From assembly GCA_903900155.1 (NCBI GenBank), contig CAIUMD010000055.1, positions 34,552-98,551 of the forward strand: a DNA stretch of 64,000 bases, given 5' to 3'. Of the stretch, positions 42,979 through 52,642 are shown one piece after another. This DNA is from an uncultured Caulobacterales bacterium. GTDB lineage: Bacteria > Pseudomonadota > Alphaproteobacteria > Caulobacterales > Caulobacteraceae. Both the position numbers and the translations under genes were made by a program. The first letter of the stretch is position 1. Every line of letters begins with the position of its first letter. A model generated the notes under the pieces. It was not told the origin of the DNA. It searched no databases and saw only the letters and a list, made by a program, of their open reading frames with translations.

Positions 42979-43745
42979 GTGGCGCTCAGCGCGCCATCGA
43001 CCGTGTAGAAGCCGCCATTGCAGTAGCCGGCGTCGTCCGAAGCCAGGAAGGCGACCAGCCCGGCGACCTCCTCCGGCGTGCCGTAGCGCTTGGCGGGCAC
43101 CGCGCCGCTGATCGCGTCATGGGCGGCCTTGGCGTCGGCCGACTGGCCCTTGTTGATCGAGTCCATCATCCGGCTCTCGATCGGACCCGGATTGACGCAA
43201 TTGACCCGCACGCCCTTCGGCGCGGCCTCGGTCGCCGCCACTCGCGTGATCCCGATCACCGCGTGCTTGGAGGTATTGTACCCGGCCATGCCCGGCGAGC
43301 CGATCAGGCCCGCGACACTGGAGGTGTTGATCACGCTGCCCGACCCCTGCGCGTACATCACCGGCAGCACGTACTTCAGACCCAGGAACACCCCGGCGAC
43401 ATTGACGCCCAGCACCTTCAGGAAGGCGTCGAGCGGGTAGCTCTCGATCGGCTGCACCGGACCTTCGATCCCGGCGTTGTTGAAGAAGATGTCGATGCGG
43501 CCCAGTTCCGCCTTGGCCTTGTCGACATAGGCCTTCACCGAAGCCTCGTCGGTGACGTCGGCCTCGGCCGTGACCAGCTTGGCGCCCTCGGGCAGAGCTG
43601 CCTCAAGCCGCGACCAGTCGGCGCCGGCGATGTCGACGCCGAAGATGGTCGCGCCGCGCTCGGCGAACAGCTTGGCCGTCGCCACGCCGATCGCCCCGGC
43701 CGCGCCGGTGATGACCGCGACCTTGCCTTCGAGAACTCGTGTCAT
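42975..43745 (-). CDS. Short-chain dehydrogenase/reductase (classical SDR)
   Basis: NAD(P)-dependent oxidoreductase of 256 residues. Motifs are TGAAGAIGVATAKLFAERG (cofactor loop), FGVDIAG with D after beta2 (favouring NAD), NNAGIEG, catalytic S in INTSSVAG with YNTSKHA (YxxxK), and PGPIESRM. ATG 43745 follows AAGGA. Many such SDRs act in fatty-acid or sterol breakdown; the substrate is unknown. It ends tail to tail with folC over four bases (CTAG). Confidence 0.92.
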   Translation of the reverse strand: MTRVLEGKVAVITGAAGAIGVATAKLFAERGATIFGVDIAGADWSRLEAALPEGAKLVTAEADVTDEASVKAYVDKAKAELGRIDIFFNNAGIEGPVQPIESYPLDAFLKVLGVNVAGVFLGLKYVLPVMYAQGSGSVINTSSVAGLIGSPGMAGYNTSKHAVIGITRVAATEAAPKGVRVNCVNPGPIESRMMDSINKGQSADAKAAHDAISGAVPAKRYGTPEEVAGLVAFLASDDAGYCNGGFYTVDGALSAT

Positions 43746-43852
43746 GAAACAATCCTTGGATAAGCTACGATCCCATCCCGAGGACTGAACTACGGCCACG
43801 CTGGTTCGTTGCATGACGCCGTTCGACCGACGATGCTCTTTTTCCGGATACG

Positions 43853-43885
43853 AAAACGCCCGCCCCGGACGAACCGGGACGGGCG
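43853..43885 (-). terminator. Terminator of trxA
   Basis: On the minus strand an 11-base G+C stem (arms 43884-43874 and 43868-43858, one G-T wobble) is followed by GTTTTCG; 25 bases past the trxA stop. Confidence 0.85.
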
Positions 43886-43909
43886 CTTCGAATCAACCGG
43901 GAAGGCGAC

Positions 43910-44242
43910 TTAGGCCGGTTGGACGCCGGCTTCGTTCAGCCATTCCAGGATCTTCTGCTTGGGCATGGCGCCGACCTTCATCGAGGTCATCTGGCCATCG
44001 CGGAACAGCATCATGGTCGGGATGCCGCGGACGCCGTAGCGCGACGGGGTCGTCGGGCTGTCCTCGATATTGACCTTGGCGACGGTGACGACGTCGGCCA
44101 GCTCTTCCGAGATCTGCTCCAGGGCCGGGGCGATCTGCTTACAGGGACCGCACCACTCGGCCCAGAAGTCGACCAGCACGGGCTTGCCGGATTTCAGGAC
44201 GTCGGATTCGAAAGTGGCGTCGGTCACCACAACGGTGCTCAT
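43910..44242 (-). CDS. trxA: Thioredoxin 1
   Basis: Cytoplasmic dithiol reductase, 110 residues. The active site is WCGPC (C31, C34) in VDFWAEWCGPCKQIAP, with the cis-Pro in GIPTMMLF and the usual C-terminal VGAMPKQKILEWL helix. It lies downstream of addA but separated by an intrinsic terminator (44297-44317), so it is probably transcribed on its own. The order addA-trxA is common in alphaproteobacteria. Confidence 0.97.
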   Translation of the reverse strand: MSTVVVTDATFESDVLKSGKPVLVDFWAEWCGPCKQIAPALEQISEELADVVTVAKVNIEDSPTTPSRYGVRGIPTMMLFRDGQMTSMKVGAMPKQKILEWLNEAGVQPA

Positions 44243-44296
44243 GGTCTGCTCCAGTCTGGCGTCACGCGGATCGGCGCGGAGGACGTGGTAAGGGTC

Positions 44297-44317
44297 AAAA
44301 TCCGGAATCGTTCCGGA
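44297..44317 (-). terminator. Terminator after addA
   Basis: On the minus strand TCCGGAA (44317-44311) pairs perfectly with TTCCGGA (44307-44301), CGA loop, followed by TTTT; it lies between addA and trxA. Confidence 0.8.
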
Positions 44318-44362
44318 CGCTTGCGAAAGATGTAGGCGCCCAGCGCGTCTCCGGCAACGGGA

Positions 44363-47300
44363 TTAGGCCAGCCGCGCCAGGGCGTCGACCATCACCTTTT
44401 CTGGAACCGGCATTAGTTTGGGGCCGTCCGTCCACACCAGAGCCGCCTCCACGGCGCGGCCCGGGAACACCTCGCGCAGCACGGCCGCATAGACCGCCAT
44501 CTGGGCCAGATAGGCCTGGTCGGCGTCCTCGATGCGGTCCGGCGAGGGGCGATTGGTCTTGTAGTCGACCACCAGCACCCGCTCGGCGTCGACGACCAGC
44601 CGGTCGACCCGGCCGGAAACCGCCAGGCCCTTGGGAAGATGCGCGCTGGTCCCGGCCAGGGCGACTTCCGCTCGCGAGCCAGGCCCGAACACGGCGGCGA
44701 AGCGCGCATCGTCCAGCACGCCGAACGCGGCGGCGGCCATTTCCTCACGCTGTTCGCCCGTCAGGTCGCGTTCGGCCGAGAGCAGTCGCTGGGCCGCCCC
44801 GGCGCGCTGGTCCGGGGCGACGTCGGGCAGGAGCTGCAGCAACTTGTGCACGATCTCGCCCCGGCGATAGCGGCCCAGGCCCGAGACCCGCGCCAGCGGC
44901 GACGGGGCGGGGACGCGGGCGTTGTCCTCGATCCGCGACGGGGCGGCGTAGCGGGCGGCGGCTGGTTCTGGCGGGGCCACGGCCTTGATCCAGGCCGGCG
45001 CGGTCGCCGAGGCGCGCACATCCTCCTCGACGCGCGGCGCGGCCAGCGGGTCGGGGCCGTAGCGCAGGAAGGCGGCCCCGTCCTCGCCGATCGTGCGAAC
45101 ATCGGGCGCGATATCGGGATGAGCGAAGGCGTTGCGGGCGGCGGCGTACCAGCCGCCGACCTTGTCTTCCTTGGTGCGGGCGTCGATGCGACCGCACAGG
45201 ATCAGCCGCTCCCGCGCGCGGGTCAGGGCCACGTACAGCAGGCGCAGCGCTTCCTGGCCTTCCTTCTCCTCGCGCAGCCGGCGGGCGCGGGCCGAGGCGT
45301 CGCAATCGCCCTTGCCGCTGGCGGCCCACAGCAGGGCGCCGTCCTCGGTCGCCAGCAGCGGCGAGCCGCCGGCCCCTCGCTTCACGGTCGTCTCCGGCAG
45401 GAAGACGATCGGCGCTTCCAGGCCCTTGGAGCCATGGGCGGTCATCACCCGCACCTCGCGCCGGGCGCCTTCCATCTCGCGCTTGACGACGATATCCAGG
45501 GCCGCGAAGTCGGCGACCAGGGCTTCCAGGTCACGCACGCCGCGCTGCTCGGCCTCCATGACCTGGGCCAGGAACTCGTCGAGCGCCTCCTCGGCCTCGG
45601 CGCCCAGGCGAGTCAGCACCTTGGCGCGGTGCGAGCGGCCACCGGCGTCGGCCAGGCCCAGCCAGCCGGCGAAGAACTCGAACGGCTGGCGCTTGCGGCC
45701 CTCGGTCAGCGCCCAGTCCAGCACCGTCTTGGCGGCCGCCCATTCGGCGCGCTCTTCGGCCCGGCGACGCAGCCCGGCCCACAGCGTCGCGCGGCGGCCC
45801 TTGGCCAGGGCGTAGACGTCCTCATCGGTCAGCGCGCAGAACGGCGTCTTCAGCAGCGCCGCCAGAGTCAAATCATCATCCGGGAACAGGATGAACCGCC
45901 CCAGCGCCAGCAGGTCCTCGAAGGCGATGTGGCTGGACAGCGAGAGGCGGTCGGCCCCGGCCACCGGCACGCCGCGTCGCTTCAGGGCCCGGATGATCTC
46001 TTCGAACAGCACCTTGCGGCGACGGACGAGGACGAGAATGTCGCCGGCGTGGGCGGCGCGGTGGCGGCCGATCTCCTTGTCGAAGACGGCGTCGCCCCGG
46101 GCCAAGATGGCGGCGGTCTCGGCGGCGATGGCCTCGGCCAGGCGGCGATTGGCGCTGTGCTCGCTCTCGGCGTCGACCGGCGCGTCCCAGGCCTCGCGTT
46201 CCTCACCGGGCCGTTCGCGGGTCAGCGGCCACAGGTCGACGCAGCCGGGATGGCCTTGGCGGAACAACTCGTGGCGCACCAGGTCCTGGCCAACCGGCGG
46301 CGGCACGCCCTCGCGGGTTTCGGGATCGGAGAACAGGGCGTCGACGAAGCTGAGGATCTCGCGGGTCGAGCGGTACGACACCGTCAGCGGCACGCCCTTG
46401 CCGACCGCGCCGACGGCCTCGATGCGGGCGATATAGCCTTGCGTCTCGATCAGCAGCCGCTGCGGATCGGCGCCCTGGAACGAATAGATCGACTGCTTCT
46501 CATCGCCGACCACGAACAGGGTCCGCTCGGCCCGCCGCTCGCCACCCCAGCCCTGCGCCGTCTCGCCGGCGAAGAAGTCGGCGGTCAGGGCGGACAGGAT
46601 CTCCCACTGCTCGGGCGCGGTGTCCTGGGCCTCGTCCAGCAGGATGTGGTCGATGCCGCCGTCCAGCTTGTAGAGCACCCAGGCGGCCTCGACCTTCTCG
46701 GTCAGCAGCATCCGGGTCTTGTCGATCAGGTCGGTGAAGTCCAGCGCGCCGCGCGCCTCCTTCTCGATCCGATGCGATTCCACATAGAGCGCCGCCAACC
46801 GCAGGGCGTCGGCCGTGTCCTCGGCCACCTTGGCGGCGCGGACCTGTTCGCGGGCGGCCTCCAGCTTGGCCTGTTCGAGCAGCAAGGCCTCACGCAGGTC
46901 CTCGCGGCTCTTCAGGCCCGAGGTCTTGCCCGGCCAGGTCGCGGGCGTGCCGTCGCCACCCTCGGTGAACAGCGCCCGCAACGCCAGATCGAGCGTGGCG
47001 TCGGGATCGCGGGCCACGGCGGCCAGGGCCTCGGCGTTCTTGGCGTCGGCCTTGCCGCCGCTATCGAACAGCACCGCGGCCGCCGCCCGCCAGGCGCCGA
47101 GATCCAGCCGCGCCATCGCCTGCGCCGCCAGGTCGGCCGCCGAAGTCGGCTCGTCGAAACCGCAACGCGCCCAGGCGTCGGCGATGGCGCCGGGCAGTCC
47201 GCCGCAGCGCCGGACATAGTCCATGATCTGGCCGCGCCGGGTCTCGAAGCCGTCGAACATCCCCTCGAAGCTCAGGAAATCCAGCGCCACCGAGAAGCGG

Positions 47301-47833
47301 GCATAGGCCTCGGCAAAGGCGTCCTCGTGCGTGTCGACCCAGGCGGCCGTGGCCCGGCGGGCGGCGCGGGCGATGGCGGCGCCGGCCTGGTCGTCCATCA
47401 CCGTGAAGCCGGGCGACACCCCGGCCTCCAGTGGAAAGCGCCGCAGCAGCTTTTCGCAGAAGGCGTGGATGGTCTGGATCTTCAGGCCGCCCGGCGTCTC
47501 CAGCGCCTGGGCGAACAGGGCGCGGGCCTCGGACAGGCGCTTGGCGTCGTAGGTCGCTTCATCCTCGCCGACCAGCTTCATCAGCTCGGCCCGCAGGTCG
47601 GCGTCGCTGGTCACCGACCACTTGCCCAGGCGCTCGAACAGGCGCCGCTGCATCTCGGCGGCGGCGGCCTTGGTATAGGTCACGCACAGGATCGCCTCGG
47701 GCGCCACCTTGGCCAGCAAAAGGCGCGCGACCCGGTCGATCAAGGTCTTGGTCTTGCCCGACCCGGCATTGGCCGTGACGAAGGCCGAGATCGCCGGATC
47801 GGCGGCGATGCGCTGGGGATCGTAAGCGCTCAT
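44363..47833 (-). CDS. addA: Double-strand break repair helicase-nuclease AddA
   Basis: Helicase and nuclease subunit of the AddAB complex that resects DNA ends for RecA-dependent repair. The 1156-residue UvrD-like protein has Walker A VTANAGSGKTKT, VTYTKAAAAEMQRRL (motif Ia), HILLDEAQDTAPEQW (motif II), FVVGDEKQSIYSFQGADP (III), VRVMTAHGSKGLEAPIVFLPET (V), LLYVALTRARERL (VI) and a C-terminal RecB-type nuclease with VVDYKTNRPS. The ATG overlaps the addB stop (ATGA). Confidence 0.97.
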   Translation of the reverse strand: MSAYDPQRIAADPAISAFVTANAGSGKTKTLIDRVARLLLAKVAPEAILCVTYTKAAAAEMQRRLFERLGKWSVTSDADLRAELMKLVGEDEATYDAKRLSEARALFAQALETPGGLKIQTIHAFCEKLLRRFPLEAGVSPGFTVMDDQAGAAIARAARRATAAWVDTHEDAFAEAYARFSVALDFLSFEGMFDGFETRRGQIMDYVRRCGGLPGAIADAWARCGFDEPTSAADLAAQAMARLDLGAWRAAAAVLFDSGGKADAKNAEALAAVARDPDATLDLALRALFTEGGDGTPATWPGKTSGLKSREDLREALLLEQAKLEAAREQVRAAKVAEDTADALRLAALYVESHRIEKEARGALDFTDLIDKTRMLLTEKVEAAWVLYKLDGGIDHILLDEAQDTAPEQWEILSALTADFFAGETAQGWGGERRAERTLFVVGDEKQSIYSFQGADPQRLLIETQGYIARIEAVGAVGKGVPLTVSYRSTREILSFVDALFSDPETREGVPPPVGQDLVRHELFRQGHPGCVDLWPLTRERPGEEREAWDAPVDAESEHSANRRLAEAIAAETAAILARGDAVFDKEIGRHRAAHAGDILVLVRRRKVLFEEIIRALKRRGVPVAGADRLSLSSHIAFEDLLALGRFILFPDDDLTLAALLKTPFCALTDEDVYALAKGRRATLWAGLRRRAEERAEWAAAKTVLDWALTEGRKRQPFEFFAGWLGLADAGGRSHRAKVLTRLGAEAEEALDEFLAQVMEAEQRGVRDLEALVADFAALDIVVKREMEGARREVRVMTAHGSKGLEAPIVFLPETTVKRGAGGSPLLATEDGALLWAASGKGDCDASARARRLREEKEGQEALRLLYVALTRARERLILCGRIDARTKEDKVGGWYAAARNAFAHPDIAPDVRTIGEDGAAFLRYGPDPLAAPRVEEDVRASATAPAWIKAVAPPEPAAARYAAPSRIEDNARVPAPSPLARVSGLGRYRRGEIVHKLLQLLPDVAPDQRAGAAQRLLSAERDLTGEQREEMAAAAFGVLDDARFAAVFGPGSRAEVALAGTSAHLPKGLAVSGRVDRLVVDAERVLVVDYKTNRPSPDRIEDADQAYLAQMAVYAAVLREVFPGRAVEAALVWTDGPKLMPVPEKVMVDALARLA

Positions 47834-50817
47834 TCGCCCTCCCCATCATCGCCGCTGGTCGACCATTCGAACACGCGCGCCAGGTGGGCGTAGTCGCCGG
47901 GGTGCTCCTTGACGAACTGCGGCGCGACCCGCGAGCGGTAGGGCTCGGCCGGATCGTCGTAGCGGGCGATCAGGGTCGAGAGGCCTTCTAGGGCCTTGGT
48001 CGCGGCGGCGCTGGATTCTTCGCCGGCCAGGGCGCGGACCTGCTCCTCGCCGGCGGGACGTCTTCCGGTGACGCGGACATAGGTCAGGTCGCCCGGCGTG
48101 GGCCGCCCCAGGTCTGGGAAGCCGCCGTGCATCAGGATCGCCGCCGTCAGGGTCAGCTGCGGCGAGAAGCCGGTGTCGACCTGCTTCTGCGACGGCGCAG
48201 CGCCGGTCTTGTAGTCGAGGATGTGGACGGTCCCGTCGGCGGTCGGCTCCAGGCGGTCGGCCTTGGCGGTCAGGGTGAAGGGGCGGCCATTGATCGACAG
48301 GGACAGATCCCCGGCGGCCTCGACCACCACCTTGCGGGCCGTGGTCCGGCGCTGGCGCTCCCAGTCGGCGACCCACAGGGCGGCCTCGCGGGCCAGGGCC
48401 TTTTCGCGGGCCAGGGCCGTGGGCGGCATGCCGGCGGCGACCAGGTGATCGACATAGAGCTTCTCGAACACGGCGGCCGCGTCGGCCGGCACGGCGTCGG
48501 GGAACTGCTCGGCGAAGTCCTCGAAGGCGGCGTGGATGGCCGTGCCTCGGGCGCGCGCCTCGACCGGCTCGTCGGGACGTTCGAGCGGGTAGAGCCGCAG
48601 GATGTCGCGGGCCCAAACGGCGTAGGGGTCGCGGGTCAGGGCCTCGACGCGGGTGACGGCCATCTTGCGCGGACGGTCCTCGACCGGCGGGGTCGGGGCC
48701 GGGCGGCCGATGGGGGCGTAGGGATCGGGGGCGTCGAGGGCGCGAACCCAGTCCAGCACGTCATCGCGCCGGGGCAGGGCGAGGCCGGCGCCGGCGGCCA
48801 GGGTCTTCAGGCGCCACAGCCAGCGCGACTCGACGGCCGGCGCGCCGCCGCGCCGCTCGCAGTGGACGAGGACCACGTCCGGCGCGCTGGCGGCCTGGGC
48901 GAAGTCGTGGGCGGTCAGGCCGACGCGGCGCTCGGGCGGCGGCAGGCCCAGGCGGCTACGCATGGGCCGTGACAGGAACGGATCGATCGGTGCGCCCTGC
49001 GGCCAGACGCCTTCCTCGAGTCCCGCCAGCACCAGGCGATCGGCGCGGACCAGGCGGGCCTCGATGGCGCCCAGGATGCGCAGGCGTGGATGAGTGGCGC
49101 CGCCGACGCGGACGGTCTCTTCGTTGACCAGCCGGTCCAGGATATCCGCGAAGGCCTGGGGCGAGGCGTCGGGCAGGGGCTGGCCGTCTTGGACCAGCGC
49201 GGCCATCAGCCCGCCCAGGCTCTCGCCCGCGCCGCCGGCCCACAGGCGGGGCGTCGCGATCAAGGCTTCCAGCGCCTCGACGATGGCCTGGGCCGCGCGG
49301 CAGGGCGGGGCGAAGCCGTCGGCATAGACGGACGCGGCGTGGTCGACGGCGGCTAGGACGCGGTCGCACAGGGCCAGGGCTTCGGGCGCGTCCTTCAGGC
49401 GAGCGCGCAGCACGTCCTTGGAGCCCGGCGCTGCGCCGCGCAGGCCTTTGCGCTCTAGCGCCGCGGCGGCGGGGGCTTCGTCCTCGCCCAGGATTAGCGG
49501 GTGCTTGGCGAAGGCCAGCAGGCGGACGGGATTGAGCGGTTCCTCGACCAGCCGCGCCAGGTGCAGGGCCAGGATCGCCGCGCCGGCGGCGGCCAGGGGC
49601 GCGCCGGCCGAGCTGTCGGGGATGACGCCCCAGCGCTGCAGGCGGGTCATCACCCGGCGGGCCAGGGTCTGGTCGGGCGTGACCAGGGCGGCGGTCTTGT
49701 CGGGAGTTTCCAGCGCCTCGCGCAAAAGAAGCGCGCAGGCGCCGGCGGCCTCCTCCTCGGCGCGGGCGGCGATGACCGAGAAGCCGGTCAGGCCCTCGAC
49801 GATCGGGTCCAGGCCCGGGGCTTCGGCGCGCAGGGCGGCGATCTGGGCCAGCCAGTCGGCGGTGGCCTCGGCGGGCCGTAGAGCCTCGTTGACGATGCGG
49901 CGCCGCCAGCGGCCCCGGCTGTCGACATCGGGGACCCAGGCGCGGACGTCAGAGCGCGAGACGCCGGCCCGGTCCAGCAGGCGCTTCATCGCGCCCTGCG
50001 GGTGCTGCTCGCCGGGCGTGCCCTCGATGCGGGCCCAGGCGCTGTCGGCCAGGTCCTCGTCGAGACCGGGCAGGACGACGGCGCCCTTGGGCGCGGCGGC
50101 CACGACCCGCAGCAGATCGGCGGTGGCGGGGGCGGTGCCGGTCGAGCCGGCGGCGACCAGCACCTCGGTCGGCGGATCGTTCTTCCACTGCGCCTCGAGG
50201 GCGCGCAGCAGGCGGACCCGGCGCTCGGAGACGTCGATCAGGCCCAGGCTTTCAAGCCGCTTTGGCCAGGCGGTCAGCACCGCTTTGAGGAACTTCGCCG
50301 AGACCTGCCAGTGCTGGGCCAGGTCCCCTTCGGCCAGGCCGTCCAGCCTGTCCTCGAACTGGATTTCCTCGATCTGGCAGCTGTCGAGGAACTCCGACAG
50401 GGCCTTGGCCAGTTCCAAGGCCTGGACCGGACCGGGCTTGAACGACAGCTTGTCGCCATGGTCGACGACCAGCCGCGCCAGCTCGAAACGGCGGCGGCGC
50501 GAGGAGACGCCGGGCGGCAGGTCGAGGGCGAGATCGCCTGGCTCGAACGGCGGCTCGCCCTCGTCCAGGTCACCGAGGGGCCGGATTTGCGGCAGCAGCA
50601 GCGCCCGACCGCCGCCGACCGCCAGGAAGGCGTCGGCCAGGGCGCGCGCGCCGCGGCGGGTCGGGGTCAGGACCGTGGCGCGCGGCAGGGCCTCGGGGCC
50701 CAGCGGCTCCAGCGTGTTCAGCAGGCCGCGCGCCAGGTCGTCGACGAACGGGCGATGGGCGGGGATCGAGAACCAGCGCGGCCCCTCACGCTCGAAGAAA
50801 GGGGCCGGTCCGGTCAT
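47830..50817 (-). CDS. addB: Double-strand break repair protein AddB
   Basis: AddB subunit, 995 residues, alphaproteobacterial type. The N-terminal helicase-like region (TVLTPTRRGARALADAFLAVGG) lacks a canonical Walker A motif, as known for this branch. LVLAGLEEGVWPQGAPIDPFLSRPMR is a typical UvrD-like block. The C-terminal nuclease has TVHILDYKTGAAPSQKQVDTGFSPQLTLTA. It lies in a chain of overlapping minus-strand genes: murU upstream overlaps its start (ATGA) and addA downstream overlaps its stop. Confidence 0.95.
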   Translation of the reverse strand: MTGPAPFFEREGPRWFSIPAHRPFVDDLARGLLNTLEPLGPEALPRATVLTPTRRGARALADAFLAVGGGRALLLPQIRPLGDLDEGEPPFEPGDLALDLPPGVSSRRRRFELARLVVDHGDKLSFKPGPVQALELAKALSEFLDSCQIEEIQFEDRLDGLAEGDLAQHWQVSAKFLKAVLTAWPKRLESLGLIDVSERRVRLLRALEAQWKNDPPTEVLVAAGSTGTAPATADLLRVVAAAPKGAVVLPGLDEDLADSAWARIEGTPGEQHPQGAMKRLLDRAGVSRSDVRAWVPDVDSRGRWRRRIVNEALRPAEATADWLAQIAALRAEAPGLDPIVEGLTGFSVIAARAEEEAAGACALLLREALETPDKTAALVTPDQTLARRVMTRLQRWGVIPDSSAGAPLAAAGAAILALHLARLVEEPLNPVRLLAFAKHPLILGEDEAPAAAALERKGLRGAAPGSKDVLRARLKDAPEALALCDRVLAAVDHAASVYADGFAPPCRAAQAIVEALEALIATPRLWAGGAGESLGGLMAALVQDGQPLPDASPQAFADILDRLVNEETVRVGGATHPRLRILGAIEARLVRADRLVLAGLEEGVWPQGAPIDPFLSRPMRSRLGLPPPERRVGLTAHDFAQAASAPDVVLVHCERRGGAPAVESRWLWRLKTLAAGAGLALPRRDDVLDWVRALDAPDPYAPIGRPAPTPPVEDRPRKMAVTRVEALTRDPYAVWARDILRLYPLERPDEPVEARARGTAIHAAFEDFAEQFPDAVPADAAAVFEKLYVDHLVAAGMPPTALAREKALAREAALWVADWERQRRTTARKVVVEAAGDLSLSINGRPFTLTAKADRLEPTADGTVHILDYKTGAAPSQKQVDTGFSPQLTLTAAILMHGGFPDLGRPTPGDLTYVRVTGRRPAGEEQVRALAGEESSAAATKALEGLSTLIARYDDPAEPYRSRVAPQFVKEHPGDYAHLARVFEWSTSGDDGEGE

Positions 50818-51554
50818 CCTTCCCCTAAACTTTCTTGGGCGAGCCTGGCTTCGGCGGCCAGCTTGGCGTCGGGATCGCCGACATGCATCCAGAGCCCGTC
50901 GGGTGCGACGCCGTGGACGCGGTGGTCGGCGGCGAGACGCTTCCAGAGCGGGGTCAGGGAGAACGGACCTTCGGGACCGTCCTTGACGATGGTCGGGTTA
51001 CAGATGTGGACGCCGACATAGACCAGCGGGCCGTTCTCGCCCGCCGCCTTGAAGCGGATCGCCCCATCGTCTTCCAAGAACACGTCGCCGCTGTCGTGGA
51101 AGCCCAGCGAGGTCGCGGTCGGGGCCAGCATCAGGAGCACGTCCATCCGGGCCGGGTCCCAGGCGGCCGCCATCGCCTCCAGGGCCGGGACGCCGGTCTC
51201 GATCCAGACCGAGTCGATATTGGCGACCCAGACGGGGCCCTCGCCCAGCAGCGGCAGGGCGTGCTTGAGGCCGCCGCCGGTCTCGAGCGGTTGCGGGCGT
51301 TCGTCGGAGATGACGATGCGCGGCAGGAGGCCATTGGCGTTACGGGCGTCGAGATGCGCTTCCAGCCGATCGGCGAAATAGTGGACATTGACCACGGCGG
51401 TCTCGACTCCGGCGGCGGCCAGGCGGTCCAGCATGTGATCGATCAGCGCCTTGCCCTGCACCTCGACCAGGGCCTTGGGCCGATCGTTGGTTAGCGGGCG
51501 CATGCGGGTGCCGAGGCCGGCGGCCAGCACCATCGCGACTTTGGGGCCGCTCAT
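50814..51554 (-). CDS. murU: N-acetylmuramate-1-phosphate uridylyltransferase MurU (nucleotidyltransferase)
   Basis: Nucleotidyltransferase of 246 residues that, with AmgK, recycles cell-wall sugars to UDP-MurNAc independent of de novo synthesis. Motifs are MVLAAGLGTRMRPLTNDRPKALVEVQGKALIDHML (signature and nucleotide loop), ERPQPLETGGGLKHALP, and VWVANIDSVWIE, where the usual D for metal is kept in NIDS. It starts at ATG 51554 overlapping the amgK stop and ends overlapping the addB start. The amgK-murU pairing supports the substrate assignment. Confidence 0.9.
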   Translation of the reverse strand: MSGPKVAMVLAAGLGTRMRPLTNDRPKALVEVQGKALIDHMLDRLAAAGVETAVVNVHYFADRLEAHLDARNANGLLPRIVISDERPQPLETGGGLKHALPLLGEGPVWVANIDSVWIETGVPALEAMAAAWDPARMDVLLMLAPTATSLGFHDSGDVFLEDDGAIRFKAAGENGPLVYVGVHICNPTIVKDGPEGPFSLTPLWKRLAADHRVHGVAPDGLWMHVGDPDAKLAAEARLAQESLGEG

Positions 51555-52642
51555 CGACGGGCCTCCACGGGCACATACTGGTCGAACCAGGTCTTGAGAC
51601 CGGCTATGGCGGGATCGCCCAGGTTCCGTTCCAGATAGCGCCAGGTGCGCGGCATGTAGGCTTCGTACTGCCGGCGGCCCAGCAGGGCCTGGCGGGCGAA
51701 GACCCGGCCCAGGATGCGGGCGGCGTTCGAGGCGGCCAGGGCGCGGTAGTCGGCGATGAAGGTATCGCGCTCGACGCCGGGACGGGCGGCCAGGTAGCGG
51801 TCCAGCATGGCCGCTTCCAGTTCCGGCGACACGTCGCGGCGCGCGTCCTGCAGCAGGTGGGTCAGGTCCCAGGCGGGGTGGGCGCGCAGGGCGTCCTGGA
51901 AGTCCAGCAGGCCGACGCGGGCGACGCCGTCGCGCTGCGGCAGCCACAGCAGGTTCTGGGCGTGGTAGTCGCGATGGGTGAAGACGCTGGCCCCGGCCTC
52001 GCCGCGCACCCAGACGGGCGCCCACAGCGCGTTCCATTCGGCTACGGCTTCGGGGGTGAAGGCCGGAATGCCAGCGAATTGCGGCCACCATTCCAGGAAG
52101 GTGTCGGTGGCGTGCTTCAGGGCCAGGGTGTCATAGGTCAGCAGGGGCCAGCGGACCTCGTCGACGGCCAGCACGTCCGGCGGCGTCTCGGCGTGCAGGG
52201 CCACCTGCAGGTCGACGGCGGCCTCGTATAGCGGGCGCTCGTCCTGGCCCTCGGCGATTAGGGTTGCGTAGAGGCCATCGCCCAGGTCCTCCAACACGGC
52301 CAAGCCTTGGGCGACGTCATAGGCAAGGATGCGCGGGGCCGAGAGGCCGCGCTGGCGCAGATAGTCGGCCGTGGCCACGAAGGCCCCGACCGAGCCGGCG
52401 GCCAGGCGCGCGGCGGCGTTGTAGCCCAGGGCGATGCGCTCGGCGTCGGTTGCGCCCGGCGGGCATACGACGCTCTCCAGCGCCGGCGGCTGGTCCATGA
52501 AGATGAAGGTCTGGCCGCCGTCTCGATGCAGCCGCTCATAAGCCCGCGTGGAGGCGTCGCCGCCCAGGCTTTCGCGGCGGACGTCGTCGAAGCCGTGGGC
52601 TTCCAGGAACGCGGCCTTGGCCGTCTCGCGCTCAGAACTCAA
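51551..52642 (-). CDS. amgK: N-acetylmuramate/N-acetylglucosamine anomeric kinase AmgK
   Basis: Sugar kinase of the aminoglycoside-phosphotransferase fold, 363 residues, acting at C1 of MurNAc/GlcNAc in wall recycling. Motifs are LGGDASTRAYERL, FIFMDQPPALESV, VLEDLGDGLYATLI, FTHRDYHAQNLLWL (catalytic HxDxxxxN) and VGLLDFQDALRAHPAWDLTHLL (DFG-like). The TTG at 52642 has AAGGA 7 bases upstream; the GTG at 52648 is an alternative but sits too close to that site. It overlaps tsaE by 11 bases and murU by 4. Confidence 0.92.
   Translation of the reverse strand: MSSERETAKAAFLEAHGFDDVRRESLGGDASTRAYERLHRDGGQTFIFMDQPPALESVVCPPGATDAERIALGYNAAARLAAGSVGAFVATADYLRQRGLSAPRILAYDVAQGLAVLEDLGDGLYATLIAEGQDERPLYEAAVDLQVALHAETPPDVLAVDEVRWPLLTYDTLALKHATDTFLEWWPQFAGIPAFTPEAVAEWNALWAPVWVRGEAGASVFTHRDYHAQNLLWLPQRDGVARVGLLDFQDALRAHPAWDLTHLLQDARRDVSPELEAAMLDRYLAARPGVERDTFIADYRALAASNAARILGRVFARQALLGRRQYEAYMPRTWRYLERNLGDPAIAGLKTWFDQYVPVEARR

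Noticed and set aside
44639..47893. 1084-codon plus-strand open frame
   Set aside because: Opposite addA, whose helicase motifs are complete.
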